Shown: positions 17,671 to 28,299, numbered from the stretch's first letter. The stretch is DNA of 64,000 nt from Sphingobacterium sp. SYP-B4668 (GCF_027627455.1 NZ_CP115483.1:4836001-4900000), one strand, 5' to 3'. Notes: generated by a model not told the origin, from the letters alone. A program made the numbers and translations.

Positions 17671-19857
17671 CTATTCTAACCATCCCGGGTTTTGCCAATT
17701 CTGGTTGTTTAACTTGCTCATCTTATCCACCTCGCTTTTATCTATCGGATACAGTAAATATTTATTATCCCATGAATGGCGATCGGAAAACTTAAATCTA
17801 TTGTAGGCAAAAGAACCATCTTGCCTTTTCACGATGCTCACCCCTGTAACAAACTTATCTGTTTCAGCTAATATTTTCCAACGGCGCACATCAAAAAAAC
17901 GGTGTTCTTCGTATGCTAATTCTACTCTACGCTCATTTCGATACTTCTTTTCAAAGTCCTCTTTGCTTAGCCCCGTAGGAAAACCAGGCATCCCTGCACG
18001 CGTCCGCACCGCATTAACGGCATCGCGTGCGCTCATTGACCTAGTTCCTGTTTGCATCTTGACTTCTGGCCCATGCGACTGATAGGCGGACTCGGCAAAA
18101 TTCAAATAGACTTCGGCCAAACGAAATAGTCGAGTATAACCGTCAGCAACATTGTTGAGTGTAGAGCTATGATTATAGTATTTTCTAAGGTAGTATCCGG
18201 TACGGGTATTTTTACGACTGCTATTGGAAATTTCATCAGCGCCGCCAACAAATGTCTGTACGACATCGGATGATGCGGAAGAGGTTTCCAACACTCTCAA
18301 ATTTCTAACACGGATATCTCGATTTGCCTGTCCACCAAAATCGAAACGTAGCACATCACCTTTATTGCCCCAACCTAACCTGGCAGCACTGGCAGCAATG
18401 TCAATTGTATGTGTAGTCCAATTGGTGGCCACCGGAATATTCGGGTAGGTGGTGGACCTTCCCCCTGCAATTGGGCTAAAAAACAATTCGGGACTTTGGA
18501 TGCCTGTGGTGCTCTGATACTCAAAAACGAGCTGAACAACTGGGAAACCTTTCATTTTGGAGGGCAGAGCAGAAGTCTGTACGAAAGGGTCCCCTCCCGT
18601 TGTAATGATGTCAAAGTAGCCATTCTCCTCCTTAATGTTCATGTGGTTACTGGTGCCCATTTGTAAAGAAAGGTTATATTCCTCATGACCTTCTTCTCTA
18701 GACGCCTTCGCCGCTCCATTGTAAAATATGGAAGCATAAAATCTCGGATCCCTTTTGCTATAGGGCGCCTCAGGATCGTAGCCAGATGCAGTATTGATAA
18801 TAGGTTGAAGCCTATCAGCATCTGTATAACCCAAAATAGGAGCCATTCCGTTTGCCATTTCGTAGGCATCTACCAAATCTTGTGTCGGACAATGCCCAGC
18901 TCTTTCTTGGTTGGGAGTAGAAGGGAGTCCGACATATCTCCAAACTTCCTGACGACTCCCCAAACCATAAATCGTTTCCTTATCTACTGATCGCTGATCG
19001 TTAGGATTGGTAAGGAAATAAAGTGCATACGCATTTTCTGCGACTGCGGCACTGGGCTGGACATCAAAAAGTTTATAATCATTGTCCAATAGTTGACCAA
19101 GAGCCTCTGCATTTATAGCTGTTGCTTCGGCCCAAGTAAAGGTACCATCATCAAATAATGGGCTTACTGCATATGTGATGGCTTGCGACATGATGGCATA
19201 TGGAATCGCTCTCGTCATAATTCCATTTTGATTGTCATAAATATTCCAAGAAAAACCATCTTGCTCGTTTGGGGCTGCGAGTGCCTCTCTGCAATCTGAA
19301 ATAATAAATTTTACAATCTCCGAAACTGATGTACGGGTCATCGCTCCATAGTCCGACCCGACTGGAAGCGCCTTATCCAGTAAAGGCACGGCACCGTATC
19401 GCTTAATCAATTGCAAATAATACAAGGCGCGCAAGGTGTGTGCTTGTGCCTTCCAACCAGCTTTCGTGGTTTCAGAAGCGAAGGCAGTAGATGTTGGAAT
19501 ATTCTCTATAAAAACATTACATTTCCTTATTCCCTGATATAGACTTGTCCATGGACTTCCATCAGTCAGTACACTTCCAAAATTGGAGGGTGTTACATTT
19601 CCATTATACCAATTGGAGTATCGATTTCCAGCAATAATATCTTCGGAGTCATGTGATTCGTCTGATAATGAAGCTCTCGCAGCTCCTGGTGATGGACAGT
19701 GTCCATAACATGAATTTAAATATCCTCGAGTACGGTTGTAATCGCTAAATACCTCATCCATGGTAATCCTTCCATCCAACGGCAAGTCTAATTGCTTATT
19801 GCAACTACATGCCATAAGTAAAATGGCAACATAGATAATCTTCTTATAAAAATTCAT
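17671..19857 (-). CDS. SusD-family lipoprotein with an inserted beta-sandwich domain (operon B, pair 2)
   Basis: This 728-residue protein has a lipobox LLMACSC (Cys about 19). SusD landmarks are FIENIPTSTAF, the TLRALYYLQLIKRYGAVPLL TPR helix, YSKRDPRFYASIFYNG, and the C-terminal YRNERRVELAYEEHRFFDVR helix with a final QNPGWLE. Between the FYASI strand and the TRTGYYLRK segment lies an extra domain of about 135 residues (about 396-532), with VQLVFEYQSTTGIQSPELFF and DVLRFDFGGQANRDIRVRNL, resembling a carbohydrate-binding jelly roll. The SusD encoded 5 kb upstream in the same operon has only about 60 residues there. The insert may widen glycan recognition. It is paired with the SusC at 19882-22998 (24-bp gap). 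Confidence 0.9.
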   Translation of the reverse strand: MNFYKKIIYVAILLMACSCNKQLDLPLDGRITMDEVFSDYNRTRGYLNSCYGHCPSPGAARASLSDESHDSEDIIAGNRYSNWYNGNVTPSNFGSVLTDGSPWTSLYQGIRKCNVFIENIPTSTAFASETTKAGWKAQAHTLRALYYLQLIKRYGAVPLLDKALPVGSDYGAMTRTSVSEIVKFIISDCREALAAPNEQDGFSWNIYDNQNGIMTRAIPYAIMSQAITYAVSPLFDDGTFTWAEATAINAEALGQLLDNDYKLFDVQPSAAVAENAYALYFLTNPNDQRSVDKETIYGLGSRQEVWRYVGLPSTPNQERAGHCPTQDLVDAYEMANGMAPILGYTDADRLQPIINTASGYDPEAPYSKRDPRFYASIFYNGAAKASREEGHEEYNLSLQMGTSNHMNIKEENGYFDIITTGGDPFVQTSALPSKMKGFPVVQLVFEYQSTTGIQSPELFFSPIAGGRSTTYPNIPVATNWTTHTIDIAASAARLGWGNKGDVLRFDFGGQANRDIRVRNLRVLETSSASSDVVQTFVGGADEISNSSRKNTRTGYYLRKYYNHSSTLNNVADGYTRLFRLAEVYLNFAESAYQSHGPEVKMQTGTRSMSARDAVNAVRTRAGMPGFPTGLSKEDFEKKYRNERRVELAYEEHRFFDVRRWKILAETDKFVTGVSIVKRQDGSFAYNRFKFSDRHSWDNKYLLYPIDKSEVDKMSKLNNQNWQNPGWLE

Positions 19858-19881
19858 AACCTTTTGAAATATTTACAGCTG

Positions 19882-22800
19882 TTAAAAAGTAAGACTGACT
19901 CCTAAATTGTACACGCGATAGACTGGTATCGCACCGAAACCTCCTCCTTCTGGACCGAAATCATCGGTTTTCATATGACTCCAAGTCAACAAATTCTGTC
20001 CGCTTAGCAAAAATCGAATCTTTTCAGCTCCCATTTTATGCGCAATACGTAAGGGCATACTATAGCCTATCTCTAGATTTTTAAGACGTAGATAGGACAT
20101 ATTATTGACATAGAAGTCATTCCCTTCGTGACTTGCGGTAGCATTTGTTGACAATGCTGGATATAAGATTGGAGCTCCGCTTTGATATCTTTCTTCTGTC
20201 CATGCTTGTTTATGAATATTTGCATAGATGCCTTCATAATGATGTTCTTGAACTCCCCAACCGGTCACAATGCGAGAATATCCACCTACTCCTTGAAATA
20301 GGACATTCAAGTCAACGTTTTTATAGTTTACTTTTCCATAAATTCCGTACGAATAGGTCGGGATGGCACCTGTACCAAGAGGTACCCTATCTCGATCGTC
20401 AATCACTCCATCTGCATTTAAATCTTGGTAGAGAAAATCCCCTAGGCGCTTGGAACGCTCATATTTCGGGCTATTACTAAGTTCTTCAGCGGTATTGATA
20501 TATCCATTGCCTTTACTATGATCGATTACGTATCCAAATGCTTGACCTACTGAAAAACCTTGTGAACGGAATGGATAGATATAATCTTCGGCTCGCTCAG
20601 CCTCATTATTGCTTACTATGTTATTCTTAGTTTTGCTGAGATGCCCTCCAAAACCAATAAACCAATCTTGATTCAGGGATTTCTTAACATCTAAAGTAAG
20701 TTCATAGCCTTTATTTTCAAAAACACCGACATTCAAGTTGGGATAGTTTCCAAGAGGTATACCTTGAAATGTAGGGATTGCCGAAGTGGCCCCCACCATC
20801 ATATTGTCTGTACGCTCATCAAACAAATCAGCCGTGATAGTGATTAAATTAAACAGGCCGATATCCACACCAATATTTCTTTTTTCAATCTGTTCGGCTT
20901 CATACATAGGATTTCCAAATCTATTTTCGCTGACGAGGTATTGGAGATATGCGATAGGTCCACCACGGCCTACCGTTACATCATCGATATATGAAAATCG
21001 TCCTTGACCATTTTGATCGGTAGCGGTCTTAGACCATGTTCCTCGAAATTTGGCCAACGATAACCAAGAGACGTCTTTCATAAACGCTTCATTGGTCAAG
21101 GCCCAAGCCAAGCCAATACCTGGAGTGAAGGTATAACGACGGTCTTTGGCAAACTGCTCTGACCCTGAATATCCCCCAATTAAATCTACGATATACCGCT
21201 CGTCATAGGCATACTGTGCTTTGACTCCAGAACTCATCCTATTGTATGGAAAAAGCCCCGGACTGCCATTATCTGCTTTGATCAGATTTTGGTAGAAAAA
21301 GTATCCGGTACTACTGATTTGGTGTTTGTCAAATTTTCTATTGAAACTAAGCTGTCCTTGGTACGACAAGTGATAGTAATGAGAGCTCGATTTGGAATAG
21401 CCTAATGGTTCATTTACGTTGGTATAAACGGGCGAAAAACTCAATTCATCTAAATTAATGGTATTACGACGCATTCGCTGATAATCCTGTAGGGTATTCA
21501 TGCTTCCTACTGTATTCGTCTGGTAGGAAAATAAACCACTAGCTGATAATCCATCTACCAAAAAACTCAAATCCAGATTAGCTCCAAACTGCGAAAAGAT
21601 ATTGGTGACGGTGTGATTACGATATCCTCTCCTATTCAACATACCGTAGGTTGGGTTAGTAACATCTCCGGAGGTAATCACCTGCTTGCTATTGGACAGC
21701 TCTTCTCCGGTCTCTGGATCAAAGGCTTCGGGGGTTAGCGGACCATACATGCTCGGAGGAAGATGAAAAATGCTACTGTATATAGTTGCATTTCCCTCCC
21801 CTGGAGTATGCTCTCTCTTGACATTTCCCGCCAATCGTACATACGCAGACAAATATTTATTTATTTTCATATCCACGTTGGACCTATAATTGGCCCATAC
21901 ATTATATGGATTGGTCCGATAGTCTTCTTGATCCGTATTAAAATATCCTGCTTGGTGCATAAAATTAACATTCGAGTAATACTGTACTCGATCGCTCCCT
22001 CCAGAGACATTAAGTCCAACACGCTGCATATTTGAGAGTTCACGAAAATAGTAGTCATACCAATTGTTATTGGGATACAAAGGGTCAGAGCCTGATACGA
22101 ATTTTTGTATTTGCTCTTCGGTATAGAGCGGTTTATAATTCGCTTGACTCTTGTAATCATTATGCCATGCTTCTTGACGAAGTGCGACATACTCACCCGA
22201 TGACATCATATTGGGTCGAGTGGTAACCTGTTGTACCGAGTGGTCCAAGCGGGTATTGATTTCAATATCTCCTTTCTGCCCACGTTTGGTTTTAACCAAC
22301 AGGACCCCATTCCCTCCTAATATACCATACATTGCTTGATCCAAACCATCCTTAAGTAGGACAACAGATTCAATCTCGTTTGGTGAGATGTAGTCAAGAG
22401 TTTGATTGGCATTGTAGGGAATCATGATGCCATCTACCATGACCAGTGGTCCCCCCGACCTTGAAGTCGAAAATCCCCTAACATAAAAGTTGGTATTGGC
22501 CCGGGACAATTCTGAAGAGGTTTCTTGCGTGGTTAAGCCCGAAAAACGTCCTGCAAATCCCAATGTCAAATTCGCAACGGGAGCTCGTTCCAACTCCTCC
22601 CCAGTGACGACAGAAACCGTACTGGTCATCAGACGCTTGGGCTGCTCATCCCAGCCTAACGGGATAACATTATCTAAACTATGAATGTCAAGTTCCAACT
22701 GGACATCCATATCAGATTCGCTATTAATTTTGACCGTTTTGGTCCTGTAAGAATCGGCTGAAAAAGTCAAAGCCAAACTACCGTCATCCACTATAATATC

Positions 22801-22998
22801 ATAGTGTCCTAAGACGTCTGTGGATGTCCCATTTTTTCCTTTCTCTGACTTGACAGACACTCCCTTCAATGGCTTTCCATAGACATCTGTCACCTTTCCC
22901 TTTGCGGGAAGTGAGTATGATTGCGCCGAAGTAAAAGATAGACCTAAAACAAATAATTGAAGACCTATGGCTATTACTCGAATAATGTAACTATTCAT
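19882..22998 (-). CDS. SusC/RagA-family TonB-dependent transporter (operon B, pair 2)
   Basis: This 1038-residue protein has a signal peptide ending SFTSAQ. It carries a carboxypeptidase-regulatory-like domain (GKVTDVYGKPLKGVSV) at about 30-105 and a plug with LVMVDGIMIPYN and an ESVVLLKDGLDQAMYGILGG segment. That last segment departs from the canonical KDASATAVYGVRGANG seen in its two neighbours. The barrel ends in a C-terminal aromatic residue (LGVSLTF). It transports glycan fragments across the outer membrane together with the insert-bearing SusD downstream. The divergent plug signature suggests a separate subfamily and perhaps a different ligand from pair 1. The upstream gap to the pair 1 SusD is 49 bp. 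Confidence 0.92.
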   Translation of the reverse strand: MNSYIIRVIAIGLQLFVLGLSFTSAQSYSLPAKGKVTDVYGKPLKGVSVKSEKGKNGTSTDVLGHYDIIVDDGSLALTFSADSYRTKTVKINSESDMDVQLELDIHSLDNVIPLGWDEQPKRLMTSTVSVVTGEELERAPVANLTLGFAGRFSGLTTQETSSELSRANTNFYVRGFSTSRSGGPLVMVDGIMIPYNANQTLDYISPNEIESVVLLKDGLDQAMYGILGGNGVLLVKTKRGQKGDIEINTRLDHSVQQVTTRPNMMSSGEYVALRQEAWHNDYKSQANYKPLYTEEQIQKFVSGSDPLYPNNNWYDYYFRELSNMQRVGLNVSGGSDRVQYYSNVNFMHQAGYFNTDQEDYRTNPYNVWANYRSNVDMKINKYLSAYVRLAGNVKREHTPGEGNATIYSSIFHLPPSMYGPLTPEAFDPETGEELSNSKQVITSGDVTNPTYGMLNRRGYRNHTVTNIFSQFGANLDLSFLVDGLSASGLFSYQTNTVGSMNTLQDYQRMRRNTINLDELSFSPVYTNVNEPLGYSKSSSHYYHLSYQGQLSFNRKFDKHQISSTGYFFYQNLIKADNGSPGLFPYNRMSSGVKAQYAYDERYIVDLIGGYSGSEQFAKDRRYTFTPGIGLAWALTNEAFMKDVSWLSLAKFRGTWSKTATDQNGQGRFSYIDDVTVGRGGPIAYLQYLVSENRFGNPMYEAEQIEKRNIGVDIGLFNLITITADLFDERTDNMMVGATSAIPTFQGIPLGNYPNLNVGVFENKGYELTLDVKKSLNQDWFIGFGGHLSKTKNNIVSNNEAERAEDYIYPFRSQGFSVGQAFGYVIDHSKGNGYINTAEELSNSPKYERSKRLGDFLYQDLNADGVIDDRDRVPLGTGAIPTYSYGIYGKVNYKNVDLNVLFQGVGGYSRIVTGWGVQEHHYEGIYANIHKQAWTEERYQSGAPILYPALSTNATASHEGNDFYVNNMSYLRLKNLEIGYSMPLRIAHKMGAEKIRFLLSGQNLLTWSHMKTDDFGPEGGGFGAIPVYRVYNLGVSLTF

Positions 22999-23047
22999 AT
23001 GCTTTTATATCTCGTTTAATAATTAATATTCATCCCGGGATTTGGGA

Positions 23048-24943
23048 TTACCACCCGGGATTTTGCCACACCACGCCTGTAATAGATTCCAATCGACTTG
23101 CTTCATTTAACGGAATGGGGAGTAAGAGATAGGCATTAGTATAGTTGCGTCGTTCTAATGTCCGCACTGTCCTCCTATTATAAGTAAATGTCCCGTCTTT
23201 ACCCTTCACGATTTCCATAGCCGTGACCCATTTATCGGTCTTGGAAAGATCACCATCAGGTTGGCTCCATCTACGGACATCAAAGTAGCGACACTCTTCA
23301 AATGCTAGTTCTACACGTCGCTCATTCCGAATCCGTAAAATCAATTGTTCTTTATTCAACCCATTCGGTAATTCAGGCATATTGACCCGACTTCGGATTT
23401 CATTTACAGCTTCCCTGGCCTCATCAAGATGTCCGGCCTCAGCCGCAGCCTCGGCAAAGTTTAGTATGATCTCACCGAGACGGAAATACTTCCAACCTGC
23501 CCCAGCGACAGGGTTATCATTTCCAGAGTTAGGATGCAAGAATTTGCGATGGTAGTATCCTGTTCTCGTAGCACGACGGGCGGTAGGGTGTATACCCGTT
23601 TGTGGTTCACCAACGTAAGTCGTTATAATACGGGTTCGATTTCCAATCCCTCCAGGATAATTTTCAGGAGACTGCGGGACTTCTATAAAATTCCAAAGTG
23701 CTTTACGCTTCGACCCATTGTGATATATAGATGCGTAAAATCTAGGGTCACGATTAGCATAGGGATTATTGGGGTTATACAATTTATTTTGAGAATTATA
23801 GTTGGGTTGGAGGTGCTTCTCATCCAAATACGGATTTTCTAAATTTAATATAGTTTGCCCATCCAGGGTTTCGTAGGCATCGACCAACTCTTGTGTGGGA
23901 GAGGTCCCACTTTTGTAACTATCCTGTGCACCAACTCCATCGATATTCCATATATTTCCCTGGCCTTCTCGACTTTGATAAATAGTCTCCAAATCGACCT
24001 GAGAAATACTAAAAGACATCCCACGAGTAAAGTATTCATTATACACCCCCGCATATTTACTATTTTCAGGTCCCAAGAATGACACATCAGATTGATAGGT
24101 CTGGGGGAAATTTACTTTTTTATACAATTCATATCCGTTGTTTCTCAAATTTTGTAGAGACTGTTTATTTATTTGGTATGCCTCTTCCCAATGGTCCTTG
24201 CCGATATTGTTCATCGGACTAGCTGCAAACAAAAACATCTTGGATTTAATAGCCTCGGCCAATGCTTTTGTAACACGATATGACTCGCCGTTGCTTATGC
24301 GCCATGGGAGATATTGGGATTGCAAACCTGCATTGCAATCTTCTTCGATAAATTTGACAATCTCATAATAAGTCGGTTTCACGAGCGTACTAAAATCCGC
24401 AGCAAAATGTATAGGCTCGCGAAGAATAGGTATGGCATTTCCATACCATTTCAGTAATTCATGATAATAGTAAGCGCGGAGCACATGAGCTTCTGCTTTC
24501 CAACGGTTACGCTCCTCTTCACTATTCACCTGTGCCTTGTCAATTTCGGAGATAAAAATACTGCAATTGCGAATGCTTGCCCAGTACCGATTCCAGTAGT
24601 CTCCATTACCTGCTTCTACAGAGGCCGGGGTTTCTATAGGATGATTTCCTGCTGAAGCATTACCATTATAAAGTCTGCCGGAAGTCAATGTAGGCTCGGC
24701 CTCAGCGTCTCCATCCCAAGCTTCATCACTCCACACCACGGGACCTCTCGACCAGAAAAAGTAACGAACGCCCTTACCGGACATATTGGAATAGCAGCTA
24801 TTTAAAAATGCACCTACCTTTATGTGATCCTCAAAAACCTCGGATAAGTCCATTTTTCCATCTGGCGCCATATCCAACGTTTTGTTGCATGACAACAATA
24901 ATATGGTCACACAAAATCCTATTATATATTTTTTAATTTTCAT
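23048..24943 (-). CDS. SusD/RagB-family lipoprotein (operon B, pair 1)
   Basis: This 631-residue protein has a lipobox TILLLSC (Cys about 19). SusD features are FISEIDKAQVNSEEERNRWK, HVLRAYYYHELLKWYGNAIPIL, YANRDPRFYASIYHNG, and the C-terminal IRNERRVELAFEECRYFDVRRW helix, with a closing VWQNPGW. The N-terminus (LDMAPDGKMDLSEVFEDH) closely parallels that of the insert-bearing SusD downstream, so the two pairs look like an ancient tandem duplication. It is the binding partner of the SusC at 24961-28134 (17-bp gap). Confidence 0.92.
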   Translation of the reverse strand: MKIKKYIIGFCVTILLLSCNKTLDMAPDGKMDLSEVFEDHIKVGAFLNSCYSNMSGKGVRYFFWSRGPVVWSDEAWDGDAEAEPTLTSGRLYNGNASAGNHPIETPASVEAGNGDYWNRYWASIRNCSIFISEIDKAQVNSEEERNRWKAEAHVLRAYYYHELLKWYGNAIPILREPIHFAADFSTLVKPTYYEIVKFIEEDCNAGLQSQYLPWRISNGESYRVTKALAEAIKSKMFLFAASPMNNIGKDHWEEAYQINKQSLQNLRNNGYELYKKVNFPQTYQSDVSFLGPENSKYAGVYNEYFTRGMSFSISQVDLETIYQSREGQGNIWNIDGVGAQDSYKSGTSPTQELVDAYETLDGQTILNLENPYLDEKHLQPNYNSQNKLYNPNNPYANRDPRFYASIYHNGSKRKALWNFIEVPQSPENYPGGIGNRTRIITTYVGEPQTGIHPTARRATRTGYYHRKFLHPNSGNDNPVAGAGWKYFRLGEIILNFAEAAAEAGHLDEAREAVNEIRSRVNMPELPNGLNKEQLILRIRNERRVELAFEECRYFDVRRWSQPDGDLSKTDKWVTAMEIVKGKDGTFTYNRRTVRTLERRNYTNAYLLLPIPLNEASRLESITGVVWQNPGW

Positions 24944-24960
24944 ATCAATTTATATTTTCC

Positions 24961-27900
24961 TCAAAATCTAATATTGCATCCGAAACTATACATCTTCGTA
25001 ATGGGATATCCGATAGCATCGTTATATTCAGGGTCATGATGGGTCATCTTCAATTTATCCCATGTGACAAGATTTTGTCCAGAGATGTAGGCACGAAGAT
25101 GTTTTATTCCTAAATGACTGAGAAATTTTTGATTAAAGGTATAAGCTAATTCAACATTCTTCAGCCGGATAAAAGACCTATCCATGATAAAAAAATCATT
25201 TGCTCTATGATTGGTATTGAGCTGCGTACTTAATGCTGGGTAGGTAATGTTTTCACCATTTTTATAGCGTTCTTCTGTCCAGGCAGTACGGTGATATCCA
25301 AAGTAATTACCCTCTTTTGTTGTCTCCCAGACACCTTGCTCGGCAAAGTTTGTCGAATAACGACCTACTCCTTGAAAAAAGACGGTAAAGTCCCAATTCT
25401 TGTATGTCCCACCCACATCAAATCCATAAATGATTCCCGGAATTGCAGAGTTCTTTATAGGGGCCACATCCTTATCGTCAATCACTTCATCTTGATTAAG
25501 ATCAATGTATTTGAAATCTCCCACTCGAGGTACTCCAAAGCTGTATGTGATACGCGAGAGGTATTCGTCTAACTCCTCTTTAGAATTGAAATATCCGTTA
25601 CCATTGCTGTAATCTATTCGGTGTCCCCACGCTTGGTGTAACGGAAACCCTGTTGTGGTATAGCGATAGCTATATGATTCACCACGTCTAGCCTCATCTA
25701 AGAAAACAACTTTATTCTTATTAAAACCCAAATTACCATTAGACCTCAGGGTCAATTTGTCACTAAATATCTTTCTATAGTGATACTCGATTTCAAACCC
25801 TTTATTATTGACAATTCCCATATTGACTTTGGGAATGTTACCTAAAGGCACCCCCTGAAGACTTGGTACCGTCCCTCTAGTGAGGAGTATATCCGACCGA
25901 CGCTCTTGGTATACATCAAATGCTAGATCTAAATCTTTAAATAATTGAACATCTAGACCGACATTCGTCTTTTTAGCTGTTTCCCAAGTAATGTTTGGAT
26001 TACCCAATAGCCCTTGGTTCACGCCCCGTCCTTGAGACAAACTCCCCAAAGGCCCACCACCCATAGTGATATCACTTTGATAAAGAAAACGCTTGCCGTC
26101 CATTTGATCATTACCGACTTTACCATGCGACCCTCTCAGCTTCAAGTTTGTAAGCACGGGATGCTCCTTGAGGAAGCGCTCATTACTGAGTACCCATCCA
26201 AGCGAAAATGCGGGAAAGAATCCAAATCTCTTTGTAGGAGAAAACTGTTCGGAGCCATTATACCCCATATTAATCTCGGCGAGGTAACGATTATCGTATC
26301 CATAAGTAGTCCTTCCGACAAGACCTATGACATTATAAGGAATCTCACCACCATTAGTCTCCCAAAAATCACGCTGGCCCAGTATCAGCCCTGTTACATC
26401 ATGTTTGCCAAAATTTCTTTTATAATGGAGAGACCCTTGAACGTTAATATTGTATCTAGAGGAGACACTACGACCTACTGATAATCGATTCTCATCTGGA
26501 CGAAACACAGTATAAGACAATTCATCGGTATCATAGTTGACTGTGGCTCGATATAAAGGCTCCAATTTTGCACCCTGAACTGTGGTACTTGCATATGAAT
26601 CATAAGAAATCATACCCTTTAGCGACAGGCCTTTAGTAATCAATGTTGCTAAATTCCAATCTGCTCCGAAGGTTCCGTTCAGATTTGATCTCATGGTATT
26701 CCGATATCCCATGCGATTCATGACTTCAAATGCGGACCGATCTAAATAGCCCGGATCAACGATTTGTCCTGGCTCTACCCCAAATCCATCAATAGTAAGT
26801 GGCCCGGGGGTGATAGGTAATATAGATTGCGCTTGAAAGAAAATATCCCGCATCATCCAACTCGGACTACTTGAAGGATAAGCTGACGCAGAAGGCATAT
26901 TGACTTGTTCGATGTAACTTCCTAGATTTAAATAGGTTTTAAATGAACTAGAAATGTCGTAGTCCAAATTTGCGCGAAAGTTATATCGATCCAACTTGGA
27001 AGCTGAATTGTAGCCAAGCTTGGATTCGGGCTCTACATTTAGATTGCCTCCCTGATGTAGATAGGCTGTATTGACAAAAAATTTGACCTTTTCTGTCCCT
27101 CCAGATGCTGTTACGTTCACTCTAGATTGGGGTGTATATCGACGAATAAACATTCGATAATAATCATGATCCGGATAAATATACTGGAGCACCTTTACTT
27201 TTGACTCGTAGTCAGGATCATTGGGATCTAAACCGAGTAGAGGATTAACAAATTTCTCCCTGGTTTGACTACTGAAACGGAGAGGCATCTGATCATTCAG
27301 AGAAGCTTCATTTCTAAGATCTATATATTCCCAAGAGTGCAGCCGCTCGGGTTCGCGGGTGAAGGCTGAGTAACTCTGATCAAGCGAGGCACTAAATTCT
27401 GTTTTACCGGCAACTCCTCTTCGGGTAGTAATGAGAAGTACTCCATTAGCGCCGCGGACCCCGAATACTGCTGTCGCTGACGCATCCTTTAAGGTGGTGA
27501 CTGATTCTACTTCAGATGCATCTAATGCTTGGAGATTGTCCCGAGGCACCCCATCTATCAAAATCAAAGGAGATTTTCCATTAGTGGTAGCCGCCCCTCG
27601 CAAATACAATGTAGCATTGTCTACCCCAGGCTGCCCTCCGCCCGATTGTATTGCAGTCAATCCCGATATTCGACCCGCTAAAGTAGCTGTGAAATTTGCC
27701 GACGAAGATTTCCTTAATTCTTCTCCGCTAACACTACTTATAGCACCAGTCACTGATATCTTTTTTTGTTCACCGTATGCCACGACGACTACCTCATCAA
27801 TGGCCCTATTTTCGGAAATCAGATTGATATTAATTGTCCGAGCCCCATCCACTTTAACCTCCTGCCTCTTGTACCCTATAAAATCAAAAGTTAGATTCCC

Positions 27901-28134
27901 ATTGCGTCGGGCTTTTATAACATATTGCCCTTTACTATTAGTCGAAGTAACCTCTGTCGAATTACTCAGTCTTACAGTAACACCCGAAATAGGAACTTTG
28001 CTCTCGGAATCCAATACGGTTCCTTCTACTTGTAAATCCTCCTGAGCGAGAAGAGAAATACCATTAAACAAGAAAATAAAGACAAGGATGGCAATCCTTT
28101 TTATTAAACAGTTCATATAAGTCTTTTCATTCAT
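24961..28134 (-). CDS. SusC/RagA-family TonB-dependent transporter (operon B, pair 1)
   Basis: This 1057-residue protein has a signal peptide ending SLLAQ; Met7 (MNCLIKRI) is a possible alternative start that gives a more typical signal sequence. It has a carboxypeptidase-regulatory-like domain (GTVLDSESKVPISGVTVRL), a TonB-box-like EVVVVAYGEQKK, and a plug ending with TTLKDASATAVFGVRGANG. The barrel ends YSFGCNIRF. It is the first gene of operon B; the upstream 411 bp holds a tandem operator, a -7-like element and an extra distal operator copy. It probably imports rhamnose-containing oligosaccharides. Confidence 0.93.
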   Translation of the reverse strand: MNEKTYMNCLIKRIAILVFIFLFNGISLLAQEDLQVEGTVLDSESKVPISGVTVRLSNSTEVTSTNSKGQYVIKARRNGNLTFDFIGYKRQEVKVDGARTININLISENRAIDEVVVVAYGEQKKISVTGAISSVSGEELRKSSSANFTATLAGRISGLTAIQSGGGQPGVDNATLYLRGAATTNGKSPLILIDGVPRDNLQALDASEVESVTTLKDASATAVFGVRGANGVLLITTRRGVAGKTEFSASLDQSYSAFTREPERLHSWEYIDLRNEASLNDQMPLRFSSQTREKFVNPLLGLDPNDPDYESKVKVLQYIYPDHDYYRMFIRRYTPQSRVNVTASGGTEKVKFFVNTAYLHQGGNLNVEPESKLGYNSASKLDRYNFRANLDYDISSSFKTYLNLGSYIEQVNMPSASAYPSSSPSWMMRDIFFQAQSILPITPGPLTIDGFGVEPGQIVDPGYLDRSAFEVMNRMGYRNTMRSNLNGTFGADWNLATLITKGLSLKGMISYDSYASTTVQGAKLEPLYRATVNYDTDELSYTVFRPDENRLSVGRSVSSRYNINVQGSLHYKRNFGKHDVTGLILGQRDFWETNGGEIPYNVIGLVGRTTYGYDNRYLAEINMGYNGSEQFSPTKRFGFFPAFSLGWVLSNERFLKEHPVLTNLKLRGSHGKVGNDQMDGKRFLYQSDITMGGGPLGSLSQGRGVNQGLLGNPNITWETAKKTNVGLDVQLFKDLDLAFDVYQERRSDILLTRGTVPSLQGVPLGNIPKVNMGIVNNKGFEIEYHYRKIFSDKLTLRSNGNLGFNKNKVVFLDEARRGESYSYRYTTTGFPLHQAWGHRIDYSNGNGYFNSKEELDEYLSRITYSFGVPRVGDFKYIDLNQDEVIDDKDVAPIKNSAIPGIIYGFDVGGTYKNWDFTVFFQGVGRYSTNFAEQGVWETTKEGNYFGYHRTAWTEERYKNGENITYPALSTQLNTNHRANDFFIMDRSFIRLKNVELAYTFNQKFLSHLGIKHLRAYISGQNLVTWDKLKMTHHDPEYNDAIGYPITKMYSFGCNIRF

Positions 28135-28254
28135 AATTCATTTGACTAAAATTTATTGTAAGGCATGTTACCACATATGTGATAGGTAAAAAACAGGTAC
28201 TTCATTCTTTTTAGGATTGTTAGGTTTATACAATTTATTACTGGTTAGATGGTC

Positions 28255-28299
28255 TAAAATTAGGGGGCAATTTTAAACATATCATCATGCTCTATCCTG
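28255..28299 (-). promoter_or_regulatory. Promoter and proximal tandem operator for operon B
   Basis: Plus-strand TCATG (28285-28289) and TCCTG (28295-28299) form the period-10 repeat with one mismatch. After 22 bp the minus strand reads TAATTTTA (28262-28255), a 7/8 match to TAnnTTTG. Spacing and polarity equal those at the other two rhamnose-locus promoters. Confidence 0.5.

Noticed and set aside
27431..28045. 204-codon open frame on the plus strand
   Set aside because: It is antisense to the conserved plug region of a SusC gene and has a low-complexity Ser/Thr/Pro-rich translation; it is a shadow frame.
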